A stretch of DNA of 49,771 nucleotides from the NCBI GenBank assembly GCA_003023745.1, contig PXYV01000022.1:1-49771 (forward strand), given 5' to 3'. Positions 19,234 through 28,834 of the stretch are shown in pieces. Position numbers and translations under genes: made by a program. Numbering within the stretch: position 1 is the stretch's first letter; every line of letters begins with the position of its first letter. This DNA is from Sulfobacillus acidophilus (GTDB lineage: Bacteria > Bacillota > Sulfobacillia > Sulfobacillales > Sulfobacillaceae). The notes below the pieces were generated by a model. That model was not told the DNA's origin. It did not search any database and saw only the letters and a program-made list of their open reading frames with translations.

Positions 19234-19770
19234 TTACGCGTGCGTCTCCTCTGACGGATCCGTCAGCACGCTCTTGCGCCACCGATCAATCACCAGGTGG
19301 CCATCACGCACCTCTGCAAATTCTGGAATGTCCGGCAAAACCGCCTCGCCTTGATCCGGAGCCCGACCGATATACTGGCCAATGCGCAATTGCGTGGGAT
19401 TGAGACGAAACGCCGAGACCATGGCTCGATCGTTTCCCCCGGCCCCGGCATGCGCCACTCCGCGTAGCCAACCCATCACAATAATGTCTCCGCCTGCCGT
19501 AATCTCGGCGCCGGGGTTCACATCCCCCAGAACCACCACATTGCCAAAGTAGCGCACCCGCTGGCCTGAACGCAGTGTACGCCGCACCAACAACGTCGGG
19601 TCCCGGCGCGCGTCCTCTTCGTACCGCCATTCGCTGACACGTTCTGCGGCACGCTGTGCCGTGAGACTGGTCGCCTGCCCAGCCGCCTTACGAGCCGCCA
19701 CGCGGTTGCTGGATTCCGATTTTTCCCGAGCAGGGGAAACCTCCGACGGCCCTTTGGTAGACTTTCCCAT
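19234..19770 (-). CDS. minC: MinC C-terminal-domain protein lacking the FtsZ-inhibiting N-domain
   Basis: A 178-residue protein upstream of minD. Residues about 60-145 form the MinC C-terminal beta-helix domain: RSGQRVRYFGNVVVLGDVNPGAEITAGGDIIVMG, WLRGVAHAGAGG and SAFRLNPTQLRIG. That domain mediates MinD binding and dimerisation. The N-terminal 60 residues are charged and low in hydrophobics (GPSEVSPAREKSESSNRVAARKA) and do not resemble the normal FtsZ-binding MinC_N domain of about 100 residues. The start ATG 19770 has GGGAGG close upstream, and the 160 bases before it hold no domain. So the product can be MinC-like only in its MinD-binding half, or the family N-domain is extremely diverged. 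Confidence 0.82.
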   Translation of the reverse strand: MGKSTKGPSEVSPAREKSESSNRVAARKAAGQATSLTAQRAAERVSEWRYEEDARRDPTLLVRRTLRSGQRVRYFGNVVVLGDVNPGAEITAGGDIIVMGWLRGVAHAGAGGNDRAMVSAFRLNPTQLRIGQYIGRAPDQGEAVLPDIPEFAEVRDGHLVIDRWRKSVLTDPSEETHA

Positions 19771-19929
19771 GCACGCCTCCCGGGTATGACCTTGGCATCC
19801 TTAGAAGTTCTCTTTTAAATGCAGAACTCCTGCCAATGACCGGCTCCCCCACACAACAATTTATTGCCAAAAGTCGCCAAGGCGATCGGCCCCAGACACC
19901 TGCTCTTGTTCTCTTAACGCGTGTGACCG

Positions 19930-20445
19930 TTAACGCACATAGCGTGAGTACGGCCTATCAACCTCGTGCCGCGGCCGAAAGCCCAAGATCCCGCCAATAG
20001 CCGGCGTCACCAACATGGTAAACAAAAGCCAGACGGGCAGGGGCTTCATGAACTGACTCCAGGGAAGCGCCAGCCCCACCATTCGCAAGATCACCCACTG
20101 AAAAGGCAGTACCAATAATTGCGCCAACCCGGCCAGGAGTCCCGGGACGAATACGTTGTCGCGCACAATGCGCGACTCCAAATGGGCAATGGCAAAGCCG
20201 AGCAACGCAAACGTCAGCGCATTGAGACCCCACAAACGTCCGGCCCAAACATCTTGCATCAATCCTCCGATCAGTCCCGCTAAAAGGCCGCGGCGCGGAG
20301 TCTCGTAGAGCGCAATAATCACCGTGAGCGGCAACACCAAGTCGGGGACATAGCCTATGGGAAATATTTGCGGCAAAAGCGCCGTTTGCACCAACAGGCC
20401 CAGCAAATACAACACAACCCAGGTCACGACGCGAAATTGCCACAT
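19930..20445 (-). CDS. mreD: rod-shape determining protein MreD
   Basis: A 171-residue integral membrane protein with about five hydrophobic segments and a family signature near IGGLMQDVWAGRLWGLNALTFALLGF. Part of the elongasome with MreB, MreC and RodA. The ATG overlaps the mreC stop by one base (TAATG at 20443-20447), giving translational coupling. Confidence 0.9.
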   Translation of the reverse strand: MWQFRVVTWVVLYLLGLLVQTALLPQIFPIGYVPDLVLPLTVIIALYETPRRGLLAGLIGGLMQDVWAGRLWGLNALTFALLGFAIAHLESRIVRDNVFVPGLLAGLAQLLVLPFQWVILRMVGLALPWSQFMKPLPVWLLFTMLVTPAIGGILGFRPRHEVDRPYSRYVR

Positions 20446-21314
20446 TAACGGGAGCCTCCCCCAAAGATGGGCGGCAAGGACGTGCCATTGGGATGCGACA
20501 ACACCACCATGACATTATCGATCTGATTAAAGTTGACCGATGGCACCACGACGGCCGTTTCTGTCAGACCATAAGCGGTCTTGGACACTTTTGCGACTTC
20601 GCCAATCAACAGTCCGGCGGGATAATACTGGTTATAGCTCGACGTGACCACGGCGTCGCCCGGTTGAATGTTGGGATGATGGGCAAACAATTGAAACGTG
20701 AGCTCATCGCTAATGGCAGCGCGCCCACTGACCACCCCGGCCGCTTGCGAACGGACATCTTCCGCACCGACCCCAGAATCGGGATCTAGTAGGAGCATGA
20801 CTGTGGCCGACACCGGCGAGGTTGATATGACACGCCCCACCACACCCTGCGGCTCAATGACCGCCATCCCTGCGTGAATACCGCTGTCCGAGCCGCGATT
20901 AATCACCACGGTTTGAAACCAAGTATCGGGATTGCGCGAGATCACCGTCGCGGTGACCAACTTCCAATGGGAAGCAGCTCCCTTTAACTGCAAAAGTCCG
21001 CGTAACTGACTATTCTCTTCCGCCAGTTCGGAGAGTTCAAGTTTCATGCTGTTATATAGCAGCAATTGCTGTTTCAGTTGTTGATTCTCTCGTTGCAAGG
21101 TGAACAACTCGCCAATCGTGCCGACCCCCACCCCAACCTTGTTACCTAAGTAGGCCAGGGTTGACGAGGCGGGAGACACCAGAGATCCGATGGCATTGGA
21201 CATTGACTCAACCTTGCCGTGAAGACGGCTGGTCACACTTAAGCTCACCGACACCACCGCAACCACTAAGAGAATAATAATGGGACGGCGCCACCGAAAA
21301 ATAAAGCCGCCCAT
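20445..21314 (-). CDS. mreC: rod-shape determining protein MreC
   Basis: A 289-residue bitopic protein. One N-terminal helix (IIILLVVAVVSVSLSV) is followed by a coiled coil (LFTLQRENQQLKQQLLLYNSMKLELSELAEENSQLRGLLQLK) and the beta-rich MreC domain (VISRNPDTWFQTVVINRGSDSGIHAGMAVI, VVTSSYNQYYPAGLLIGEV). It scaffolds the elongation machinery in the periplasm-equivalent space. Between mreB and mreD. Confidence 0.94.
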   Translation of the reverse strand: MGGFIFRWRRPIIILLVVAVVSVSLSVTSRLHGKVESMSNAIGSLVSPASSTLAYLGNKVGVGVGTIGELFTLQRENQQLKQQLLLYNSMKLELSELAEENSQLRGLLQLKGAASHWKLVTATVISRNPDTWFQTVVINRGSDSGIHAGMAVIEPQGVVGRVISTSPVSATVMLLLDPDSGVGAEDVRSQAAGVVSGRAAISDELTFQLFAHHPNIQPGDAVVTSSYNQYYPAGLLIGEVAKVSKTAYGLTETAVVVPSVNFNQIDNVMVVLSHPNGTSLPPIFGGGSR

Positions 21315-21456
21315 CGCGCACCCTCTCCTTCAACGATACTTGTCCCTCAGTCATGCGGGCGGATTTGCGTGACCGTTCCATACTTGATCAAAGCTTTCCA
21401 ATGCACCGACGTGCAGGAGAGCCCAGATATAACCAGATCAAGGCTTGCCGCGCCCT

Positions 21457-22482
21457 CTAGCGTCGGTTGCGCCGCCGCAATGCTTCTAAATGATGCGGAT
21501 CGTCCAGCACCATGCCTGTGCCGCGAACAACTGTCAGCAAAGGTTCTTCCGCCATATGCACCGGCATCCCGGTCTCCGAGCTGACCAGCTTGTCGAAGTT
21601 GCGCAAGAGCGACCCGCCACCCGTCATGACAATACCACGGTCCATGATATCGGCGGCCAATTCCGGTGGAGACTTCTCGAGCGTCGCCTTAATCGCCTCC
21701 ACGATGCTGTTCACCGTATCAGATAAGGCGCGTTGAATCTCGGTTGAATTGACCTTTAACGTCTTCGGAAGTCCGGTAACTAAATCCCGCCCCCGCACAT
21801 CCATGGGCTCTTCGTGATCCGGGGGGTAAGCCGAGCCAATCGTCATTTTCACTTCTTCCGCCGTCCGCTCGCCAATCATCATATTATACGTGCGTTTAAT
21901 GTGGTTGACGATGGCCTCGTCCATCTCGTCGCCGGCCACGCGAATCGATCGGGCCGTGACAATGCCGTCGAGAGAAATAATCGCCACTTCACACGTTCCC
22001 CCGCCGACGTCCACAATCATGTTGCCGGTCGGCTCGTTCACCGGAAGTCCCGCCCCAATCGCAGCGGCCATTGGTTCTTCAATTACAAGCGCTTCCCGTG
22101 CCCCCGCCTGAATTGCCGCATCTCTGACGGCGCGTTCCTCCACTCCGGTAACGCCCGATGGCACCCCCACCACCACCAGCGGATGAAAAAAACGCATATT
22201 AGCGGTTGCCTTGCGAATAAAATATTTGAGCATCGCCTGCGTCGTGTCAAAATCCGCAATGACACCATCTTTCAAAGGCCGGACGGCGCGAATATTGCCC
22301 GGCGTTCTTCCGACCATTTGCTTTGCTTCTTGTCCTACCGCAATGATTTCTCCCGTCATTTGGTCAATGGCCACCACGGACGGTTCTTGCAGGACAATCC
22401 CCTTCCCATGTACAAACACCACTGTGTTGGCCGTGCCCAGGTCAATCCCCATATCCTTGGAGAAAGAACCGAAGAGTCCCAT
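21457..22482 (-). CDS. mreB: rod-shape actin homologue MreB
   Basis: A 341-residue bacterial actin. ATP-site motifs are [14 protein letters not shown] (phosphate 1), [14 protein letters not shown] (phosphate 2) and [17 protein letters not shown] (adenosine). The hydrophobic N-terminal MGLFGSF is a membrane-contact segment. GGAGGA lies 11 bases before ATG 22482 and 8 before a TTG at 22485; the difference is one residue. It follows radC with its ribosome-binding site at the radC stop, and about 140 bases separate it from mreC. Confidence 0.96.
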   Translation of the reverse strand: MGLFGSFSKDMGIDLGTANTVVFVHGKGIVLQEPSVVAIDQMTGEIIAVGQEAKQMVGRTPGNIRAVRPLKDGVIADFDTTQAMLKYFIRKATANMRFFHPLVVVGVPSGVTGVEERAVRDAAIQAGAREALVIEEPMAAAIGAGLPVNEPTGNMIVDVGGGTCEVAIISLDGIVTARSIRVAGDEMDEAIVNHIKRTYNMMIGERTAEEVKMTIGSAYPPDHEEPMDVRGRDLVTGLPKTLKVNSTEIQRALSDTVNSIVEAIKATLEKSPPELAADIMDRGIVMTGGGSLLRNFDKLVSSETGMPVHMAEEPLLTVVRGTGMVLDDPHHLEALRRRNRR

Positions 22483-22498
22483 CAAAATTGTTTCCTCC

Positions 22499-23164
22499 CT
22501 AGCTTAATTCGGTCAATTCGCCTTGATGCAAGCTTACGTGTCGTGACCGTCCGACAATCACATGATCGAGCACCGCAATGCCCATCAAATCTCCACACGC
22601 CTCCAGACGCCGCGTCAGCTCGCGATCCTGTCGACTGGGCGCCGGATCCCCGCTAGGGTGATTGTGCGCCACCACAATCGACGCCGCCGACCGCGCCACG
22701 GCGTTGCGAAAAATCTCACGCGGGAACACTTCCACCCGGTCCAACCCTCCACGAAACAGGGTCTCGATTCCCAGCACCCAGCCCTTGCTGTTTAAAAAAA
22801 TCACCCGAAATTCTTCCTGATCGCGATCGCGCAGATCTGACACTAATCGTACGGCATCTTGCGGACTTTGGACACTCAATAGCGCGGCTCGATCGACGCG
22901 ATGGCCAATCTCCAAAGCGGCGGCCAGCGTGGCCGACTTGGCTTGACCAAGGCCCCGAACACGCATCAATTCTGCTGGCGTCCGTCGAGACAACGCTGTC
23001 CAACCGTCGCTCAAAAGTCCCCGACTTAATTCCAACACCGATTGGCCCACCGTTCCCGTCCCCAGCAGAACCGCTAAAATCTCGGCGTCGGACAGTACAG
23101 CCGCGCCATGCTGCAATAGACGCTCGCGCGGCCGTTCATCCTTCGGAGTCTGTGCAAACCCCAT
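22499..23164 (-). CDS. radC: RadC/YsxA family JAB1-MPN domain protein
   Basis: A 221-residue RadC protein: an N-terminal helix-hairpin-helix region ([20 protein letters not shown]) and a C-terminal JAMM metalloprotease-like domain with [14 protein letters not shown] as the metal site and [24 protein letters not shown] before it. Despite the name, a DNA-repair role is not established. It sits between maf and mreB as in Bacillus (ysxA). No strong ribosome-binding site is visible before ATG 23164. Confidence 0.93.
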   Translation of the reverse strand: MGFAQTPKDERPRERLLQHGAAVLSDAEILAVLLGTGTVGQSVLELSRGLLSDGWTALSRRTPAELMRVRGLGQAKSATLAAALEIGHRVDRAALLSVQSPQDAVRLVSDLRDRDQEEFRVIFLNSKGWVLGIETLFRGGLDRVEVFPREIFRNAVARSAASIVVAHNHPSGDPAPSRQDRELTRRLEACGDLMGIAVLDHVIVGRSRHVSLHQGELTELS

Positions 23165-23278
23165 CAATTGCAGGCGACCAAACTCTGGTGCAAGTCGCCT
23201 CCGCCTCCCCGTCTTTGATACCGTAATCCTTCGCGTAACAAACGTTCGTTACTCCCGACTGCCCACAGAGAGCAACAG

Positions 23279-23884
23279 TCAACTTGTCTCGGGCCCTCGC
23301 TTTGCCCTGTTATCCAACCCGGCCCCGGTCGTCCGCAAAAGGCGCATCACCCTGTCACCCGGCAATCCAATGACTGTCTGTAAATTGCCTTGGTACGACT
23401 GCACCCAATGGCGCGCTACCCCTTGGATTGCATAGGCCCCCGCTTTGTCTAGAGGCTCGCCACTGGCGACATAGCGATCAATCTCCCCTAGTGACAACGA
23501 CCGAAAGACAATCCGCGCAACATCCACTGCCACGGTGCCCTGATTTGCGTCCTCCCGCCACACCGCCACTGCGGTGTAAACCACATGTTCCCGGCCGCTC
23601 AATCTCTGCAACATCGCCCGCGCCTGCGTAACACCGTGCGGCTTGCCTAAGATTTCATCATCCACCGCAACTATCGTATCGGCACCAATGACCATCGCCG
23701 CGGGGTATCCCTGGCCAACACGGACCGCCTTAGTCACCGCAAGCCGCCGCACCAAGTTGCGGGGCTGCTCGCCCCGGCGGGGCGTTTCATCAATGTTGGC
23801 CGAGACCACGTCAAACGAAAGCCCTAATTCTTCCATAATCTGCCGCCTGCGCGGAGACTGCGAAGCCAAAATGATCGGCGTCAT
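23279..23884 (-). CDS. maf: Maf-family nucleotide pyrophosphatase
   Basis: A 201-residue Maf protein, a house-cleaning dTTP/UTP pyrophosphatase linked to septum inhibition in Bacillus. Motifs: ILASQSPRRRQIMEELG, VIGADTIVAVDDEILGKP, YVASGEPLDKAGAYAIQG and GNLQTVIGLP. ATG 23884 follows the stop of the upstream small gene by a base; GTG 23896 is an alternative. Confidence 0.95.
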   Translation of the reverse strand: MTPIILASQSPRRRQIMEELGLSFDVVSANIDETPRRGEQPRNLVRRLAVTKAVRVGQGYPAAMVIGADTIVAVDDEILGKPHGVTQARAMLQRLSGREHVVYTAVAVWREDANQGTVAVDVARIVFRSLSLGEIDRYVASGEPLDKAGAYAIQGVARHWVQSYQGNLQTVIGLPGDRVMRLLRTTGAGLDNRAKRGPETS

Positions 23885-23885
23885 C

Positions 23886-24152
23886 TCAGATCGCACTCCG
23901 TTGGTACCAAATCAATCCGACCACAACACCGATCATCCCCAACAGGTTGAGCTGCATCCAAGCGCCTAGGCGAACTCCCATGATGCCTAAATCAAAAGTC
24001 CAGGTTGTACCGGGCTCGGATCCCACTACGAGCAGCGAACGACCCAATACCGGCCACATGGGTTGCAACAATTGTCCCACAATGGATCCCACCACGCCGC
24101 CAATTATAATGTAAAGGATGGCGAGCCCAATGCTGCGCCGTCCCGTGTGCAT
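23886..24152 (-). CDS. small DUF4321-like membrane protein
   Basis: An 88-residue protein with two hydrophobic segments, IGLAILYIIIGGVVGSIVGQLL at the start and LGAWMQLNLLGMIGVVVGLIWY at the end, separated by a hydrophilic loop. The length, pattern and position next to maf match the DUF4321 proteins of Firmicutes, from memory of that family. Function unknown. It is overlapped or abutted by maf downstream. Confidence 0.75.
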   Translation of the reverse strand: MHTGRRSIGLAILYIIIGGVVGSIVGQLLQPMWPVLGRSLLVVGSEPGTTWTFDLGIMGVRLGAWMQLNLLGMIGVVVGLIWYQRSAI

Positions 24153-24291
24153 TACCGATTAATCTGCTCCTTTTGTGAAACGCGACCCATGCGACAATCC
24201 CGTCGTCACTGATGCCAAGGGCCTTGTTCAGCATACCATTCGACTTCCGTCGCGAGCAATCGCTGAATTCTACCAAGCGTGACAGCAAATC

Positions 24292-25569
24292 CTATTTTTT
24301 GTCGTCATCAATCGCCATCTCATAGGCAATGAGGCCACACTGGCGCAAATGCGCCAGGAGCGACAACGAGCCTGTGACGACCAGCGCATCGTTGTTCGTC
24401 AGTTGCGCGCGCACTGTGCGCACCGCCTGCATCGGATCAGGGATGACCCTTACGGGAGAACGGATCGCAACGGCAGACAGCAGCTGGTAGGGATCGCGGC
24501 CTCGCTCGCTGGGCACGCGGGTTAATATCACCTCTGCCACCTCCTCGCCCAGCGTCGACAGCATCTCATCCGCCGATTTGTCCGCCAACACCCCAAACAC
24601 GACGTGCCAGCGGTACTGGCACCAGGGATCCCTCTGGAGCGTTTGCATCAATCCCGCCATGCCGTGTGGGTTGTGCGCACCGTCGACCACGACCAGTGGT
24701 TTTCGCGACAACACTTGAAAGCGTCCCGGCCACTGTACCTGGGCTAGTGCTCGCCGGGCCGCCCCCAGATCCGAGACCCACCCGCGCTCTGACAAACGTT
24801 CCAGTGCGGTCCAGGCCGTATCTAAGTTTTCGGCCTGATAGACCCCGTATAAGGGGACCACAACCGCCTCACCCGACGCCGTAACCAGGGTCGCGCCGAG
24901 CGGACCGACCCTGGCGCGTTGCTGAACCTCTATGACAGGGACGTCAAGGCGGTCCGCCATCGCACCAATCACAGCGGCCGCCTGCGCAAACGGCTGGCGC
25001 GCCAGCACTAATTCGGTTCCGGACTTGAGAATTCCCGCCTTTTCTCCTGCAATCTCCGCAATCGTCGATCCTAAATAATGCATGTGGTCAAACGCAATGG
25101 GGGTGATGACCGACAAAAGCGGCGGCGGCAACACGTTGGTCGCGTCCAGCCGGCCACCCAGGCCCACTTCAATCACCGCAATGTCGACACGCCGACGCCC
25201 AAACGCCAAAAATGCCAACGCGGTGATTGTCTCAAACCAGGTGGGCATCTGATCGAGATCGCGACCCGCTTCTTCAATGATCTCGGCGCACACATCCCAT
25301 TCGGCTTCGTCTAAGGGTTTTTGGTTTATTATGACGCGATCATTCACTTGCCCCATATCGGGCGACACATAGAGCCCCACCGTCAACCCTTGCGACGCCA
25401 AGCCCGCCGCTAACATCGCGGCAACCGAGCCCTTGCCGTTGGTCCCGGCGACATGAATTGCCGGATACAAGTTATGCGGGTTTTCTAGTCGGCTCAATAA
25501 CGCGGAAATCCGCCCCAGACCCGGACTGACCCCAAAACGGGTTTGGCCTTGCCACCAATCCTGTTTCAT
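24292..25569 (-). CDS. folC: bifunctional folylpolyglutamate/dihydrofolate synthase
   Basis: FolC, 425 residues, a Mur-ligase-type ATPase that adds Glu to folates. The P-loop is HVAGTNGKGSVAAMLAAGL. Further motifs are VGLGGRLDATNV, ITPIAFDHMHYLG and VVVDGAHNPHGMAGL. The ATG at 25569 overlaps the valS stop (ATGA), so it is translationally coupled to valS; valS-folC is the Bacillus order. Confidence 0.96.
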   Translation of the reverse strand: MKQDWWQGQTRFGVSPGLGRISALLSRLENPHNLYPAIHVAGTNGKGSVAAMLAAGLASQGLTVGLYVSPDMGQVNDRVIINQKPLDEAEWDVCAEIIEEAGRDLDQMPTWFETITALAFLAFGRRRVDIAVIEVGLGGRLDATNVLPPPLLSVITPIAFDHMHYLGSTIAEIAGEKAGILKSGTELVLARQPFAQAAAVIGAMADRLDVPVIEVQQRARVGPLGATLVTASGEAVVVPLYGVYQAENLDTAWTALERLSERGWVSDLGAARRALAQVQWPGRFQVLSRKPLVVVDGAHNPHGMAGLMQTLQRDPWCQYRWHVVFGVLADKSADEMLSTLGEEVAEVILTRVPSERGRDPYQLLSAVAIRSPVRVIPDPMQAVRTVRAQLTNNDALVVTGSLSLLAHLRQCGLIAYEMAIDDDKK

Positions 25570-28193
25570 TGCAGTAAGGCCTGGCGTTCATCCAGTCGCC
25601 GGATACGCGCTTCAACCTCTTTGAGGTTCTCTTCGGTTTTCGTCACGACCTCGTGTGGCGCCCGGCGGATAAAGTTTTCATCGTGGAGCCTGGACGCTAA
25701 CCGATTCCGCTCTTTTTCTGCATCCGCCTTCGCTTTCTCGAGGCGATCACGCTCACGCTTTAAGTCGACGAGCCCTTCCAGCTTTAGATACACCGTCCCC
25801 CCCACCACCACAGACGCGATCGCCTTGGTCATCGGTGCTGCGTCCTCTTTCAAGCAGAGTTGCAATGACTGAGCCCGCAACAACGCCATGGCCTCCGTGT
25901 GAACGGCCTGCCACCGTGCCAACACCTCGGGAGTATCAGCTAAAGCGACAAATGATCCCGCCTGACCGGGTGCAAGCCCCACCTCCGCCCGCAGATTGCG
26001 GCCAGCCCGGATCAGCGACTGGGCCTGCTCGACTGCGATTACCGCGTCACGACGCACCACGCCAGATTCAGGTTCAGGCCAGGGTGCCACCATGATGCTG
26101 CCGCCGTCGGGCCTCAATGCATGGTACAACTCCTCCGTGACAAACGGCATAAACGGATGCAGTAATTTCAACGCCCGATCCGCCACCCGCGTCAAAGTCT
26201 CCAGCGCTTCGTGCCGCTCCGCACTCTTTAAGCGCACTTTCGCCATTTCGATGTACCAGTCGCAATAATCGTCCCAGAAAAAGTCGTATATCGCTCGCGC
26301 CGCCTGTCCAAATTCAAATTCCTCAAGCGCTCGGGTCATCACCACGATCGTGTCGTTCAAACGCTCATCAATCCACTGGTCGACCGGATGCGAGCGGGCT
26401 GCGTTGATCTCACCGGGATCCCACTTGTGGTCGTCGCGGTTCATGAGCACAAACCGCAGCGCATTATAGACTTTGTTGGCAAAGTGACTGCCCGCTTCAA
26501 AGCGCTCCCAGCTCCAACGATAGTCATTGCCCGGGGCGGATCCCAGCACCAAGGCAATGCGCAAGGCGTCGGCGCCATACCGATCAATCACCTCCAGCGG
26601 ATCGACGCCGTTGCCAAGCGACTTGGACATTTTTCGGCCTTCGGCGTCGCGCACCAATCCGTGTAGCAACACCGTCGCAAATGGGGCTTTGCCCGTAAAG
26701 TGGATGCCCTGCATTATCATGCGCGCCACCCAAAAGAAAATGATGTCATAACCGGTGCTTAAAACCGACGTGGGATAAAAGGTCTTCAGATCGTCGGTCA
26801 TGTCAGGCCATCCCAAGGTGGAAAAAGGCCACAGGGCGGACGAAAACCAGGTGTCCAGTACATCTTCGTCCTGCACCACCGCTCGGCCGCATTGCGCGCA
26901 CTGGCTCACGGGCTCGCGTGCGACCGTCACGTGCCCCGCATCACAGTAATAGGCGGGAATGCGATGACCCCACCAGATTTGGCGTGAGATACACCAATCG
27001 TGGATATTCTCCAACCAATTCATATAAATTTTCTCAAACCGCGCTGGTGCGAATTGAACCGCGTTCGAGCGCACTGCCTCAATCGCTGGCTCAGCCAGCG
27101 GCCGCATTTTCACAAACCACTGCAACGACAGCAAGGGTTCGATGACGGTGTCGCACTTTTCGCAGTGCCCCACGGCATGGATGATTTCGCGCATTCCGCG
27201 TACGCGTCCCGCTGCCTGTAAATCCTGCAACACACGAACACGGGCCTCTTCGCGCGTCAGACCGGCATAGACTCCAGCATCCGCAGTCATGCGGCCGTCT
27301 TCGCCGATCACTTTGATGGCGTCTAAATGATGTCGCTGGCCCATTTCAAAGTCGTTGGGGTCATGTGCGGGCGTGACCTTTACCGCCCCAGTGCCAAAGG
27401 TTGGATCAACGTAGGCGTCTGCAATAATCGGAATGCGCCGCCCCAACAAGGGCAATTCCACCCACTGCCCCACCAACCCTTGATAGCGGGGATCGTCAGG
27501 ATGCACGGCTACCGCAGTGTCTCCCAGCATGGTTTCCGGCCGCGTTGTCGCGACGACAATTTCACCGACGCCCGACGTCAGCTCGTAGGCAATCTCCGTC
27601 AATTGCCCCGTTTCCTCTTCGTGCTCCACTTCAATATCGGAAAGAGCGGTGTGGCAACTGACGCACCAGTTCGTAATATAATTCCCCCGATACAACAGCC
27701 CTTCCTCATACAGGCGCACGAAAACCTCCGTGACGGCCCGCGACAACCCCTCGTCCAACGTAAAGCGCAGCCGACTCCAATCCACCGAGGCACCGAGTTT
27801 AGCCATCTGTGCTAAAATGTGCCCGCCATACTGTTCCTTCCACTGCCACACTTCTTGCACAAATGCCTGGCGTCCCATGCTCAGGCGATCTTGGCCGCGG
27901 TTGCGCAAGAGCTCATCCACCTTCATCTGGGTATGAATGCCCGCGTGATCGGTGCCTGGAAGCCACAAGGTGTTATCCTGGCGCATACGATGAAAGCGGA
28001 CCAAAATGTCTTGCCAGGTGCTGTTCAGAGCGTGACCGAGATGCAACACGCCGGTGACATTAGGCGGGGGCATGACAATGCAAAAGGTCGGCCGCGTGCC
28101 ATCCATTGACGGTTGAAAATATCCTGCCTCTTTCCATCGTTGATACCACTTTTCCTCAACCTCGGTTGGATTGTACCGCGGACTGAGCTCCAT
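25566..28193 (-). CDS. valS: valyl-tRNA synthetase
   Basis: Class I ValRS, 875 residues. PPNVTGVLHLGHAL carries the HIGH motif and GRKMSKSLGNG the KMSKS loop. The editing domain lies between (TTRPETMLGDTAVAVHPDD). Anticodon-binding helices and a C-terminal tRNA-binding coiled coil (LKRERDRLEKAKADAEKERNRL) follow. ATG 28193 is chosen because GGAGGAG sits 9 bases upstream; the frame begins at TTG 28211. Expression should depend on uncharged tRNA-Val through the T-box leader upstream. Confidence 0.97.
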   Translation of the reverse strand: MELSPRYNPTEVEEKWYQRWKEAGYFQPSMDGTRPTFCIVMPPPNVTGVLHLGHALNSTWQDILVRFHRMRQDNTLWLPGTDHAGIHTQMKVDELLRNRGQDRLSMGRQAFVQEVWQWKEQYGGHILAQMAKLGASVDWSRLRFTLDEGLSRAVTEVFVRLYEEGLLYRGNYITNWCVSCHTALSDIEVEHEEETGQLTEIAYELTSGVGEIVVATTRPETMLGDTAVAVHPDDPRYQGLVGQWVELPLLGRRIPIIADAYVDPTFGTGAVKVTPAHDPNDFEMGQRHHLDAIKVIGEDGRMTADAGVYAGLTREEARVRVLQDLQAAGRVRGMREIIHAVGHCEKCDTVIEPLLSLQWFVKMRPLAEPAIEAVRSNAVQFAPARFEKIYMNWLENIHDWCISRQIWWGHRIPAYYCDAGHVTVAREPVSQCAQCGRAVVQDEDVLDTWFSSALWPFSTLGWPDMTDDLKTFYPTSVLSTGYDIIFFWVARMIMQGIHFTGKAPFATVLLHGLVRDAEGRKMSKSLGNGVDPLEVIDRYGADALRIALVLGSAPGNDYRWSWERFEAGSHFANKVYNALRFVLMNRDDHKWDPGEINAARSHPVDQWIDERLNDTIVVMTRALEEFEFGQAARAIYDFFWDDYCDWYIEMAKVRLKSAERHEALETLTRVADRALKLLHPFMPFVTEELYHALRPDGGSIMVAPWPEPESGVVRRDAVIAVEQAQSLIRAGRNLRAEVGLAPGQAGSFVALADTPEVLARWQAVHTEAMALLRAQSLQLCLKEDAAPMTKAIASVVVGGTVYLKLEGLVDLKRERDRLEKAKADAEKERNRLASRLHDENFIRRAPHEVVTKTEENLKEVEARIRRLDERQALLQ

Positions 28194-28225
28194 CGCGAAC
28201 TCCTCCTCCAAGTCTTGGGGCTACG

Positions 28226-28460
28226 CAAAAACTCCTGAATCGCGCTAAGGGCGAAACAGGAGTTCGCGGTACCACCTTAATTTGCCTCGCCAGGAGGCCT
28301 TCATGCGCGCTATCGGGCGCCCCCGTCTTGATTCGCGCCGAACTCGGCTCTCAAGATACCTCCAGGATCACCTGCACCGCCCCGTGCGCGGATTTGCACC
28401 ACCCATCCGCTCTCTTGGCCACGATTGCAGCGCTTCTTCCCTTCATTGGCATAATGTTTC
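28226..28460 (-). promoter_or_regulatory. T-box leader of valS with terminator/antiterminator
   Basis: On the minus strand the T-box sequence AAGGTGGTACCGCG occupies 28278-28265. It is followed by a terminator hairpin (CAGGAGT at 28263-28257 against ACTCCTG at 28237-28231, inner pairing GCGA/UCGC 28251-28254 and 28240-28243) and a run of T. Upstream, GAGAGCGGATGGGTGGTG resembles the conserved apical part of T-box Stem I. A GUA triplet (28359-28357) stands 7 bases before UUGAG-type sequence, where specifiers are expected, and would read valine. Together these show tRNA-Val-dependent antitermination. The promoter itself was not identified. Confidence 0.92.
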
Positions 28461-28535
28461 AACACACGCCCCTTGCGAGGCGCGCCGGGAAATGGCTATC
28501 CTTCTCCCCAACTATTTTATCCCCCCTGAAAGGGG

Positions 28536-28556
28536 AGGCTTTCACCCGGAAAGCCT
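28536..28556 (-). terminator. hairpin after groES
   Basis: Perfect 7-base-pair stem AGGCTTT/AAAGCCT with a 7-base loop, 15 bases past the groES stop. No T-run follows directly. A second small stem (CCCC/GGGG) is next to it within a motif also found near the IS200/IS605 element. Confidence 0.45.
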
Positions 28557-28570
28557 TGGTGAAAATTATG

Positions 28571-28834
28571 TTACTCCACGACAGCCAGAATATCGTCCGC
28601 GGACAAAATGAGATGTTCCACGTTGTCAATTTTAATTTCCGTGCCCGCAAACTTTGCGAACAGGACGCGCTGCCCGCTCTTCACCTTTACTTCTTCGCCG
28701 TCGCCCACAGCCACCACCAAGCCTGTCTGCGGCTTATCTTTGGCAGTGTCTGGGATGTAAATCCCACTCTGCGTTCGCTGCTCTTCCTCAACCAGTTTCA
28801 CTAAAACACGATCCCCCAAGGGCTGCACCTGCAT
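28571..28834 (-). CDS. groES: co-chaperonin GroES
   Basis: GroES, 87 residues: MQVQPLGDRVLVKLVEEEQRTQSGIYIPDTAK, the mobile loop region, and the C-terminal FAKFAGTEIKIDNVEHLILSADDILAVVE are diagnostic. groEL is not next to it: the downstream gene is valS under its T-box. It has its own strong promoter but no CIRCE operator that I can see. Confidence 0.95.
   Translation of the reverse strand: MQVQPLGDRVLVKLVEEEQRTQSGIYIPDTAKDKPQTGLVVAVGDGEEVKVKSGQRVLFAKFAGTEIKIDNVEHLILSADDILAVVE

Noticed and set aside
19771-19929. Missing MinC N-domain hidden by a frameshift upstream of minC
   Set aside because: Only about 160 bases separate minC from the mreD stop, too few for a 100-residue domain, and no frame there resembles it.
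21814-22656. 280-codon plus-strand frame across mreB and radC
   Set aside because: Runs antisense through two unmistakable genes and their junction; low-complexity basic/His-rich translation.
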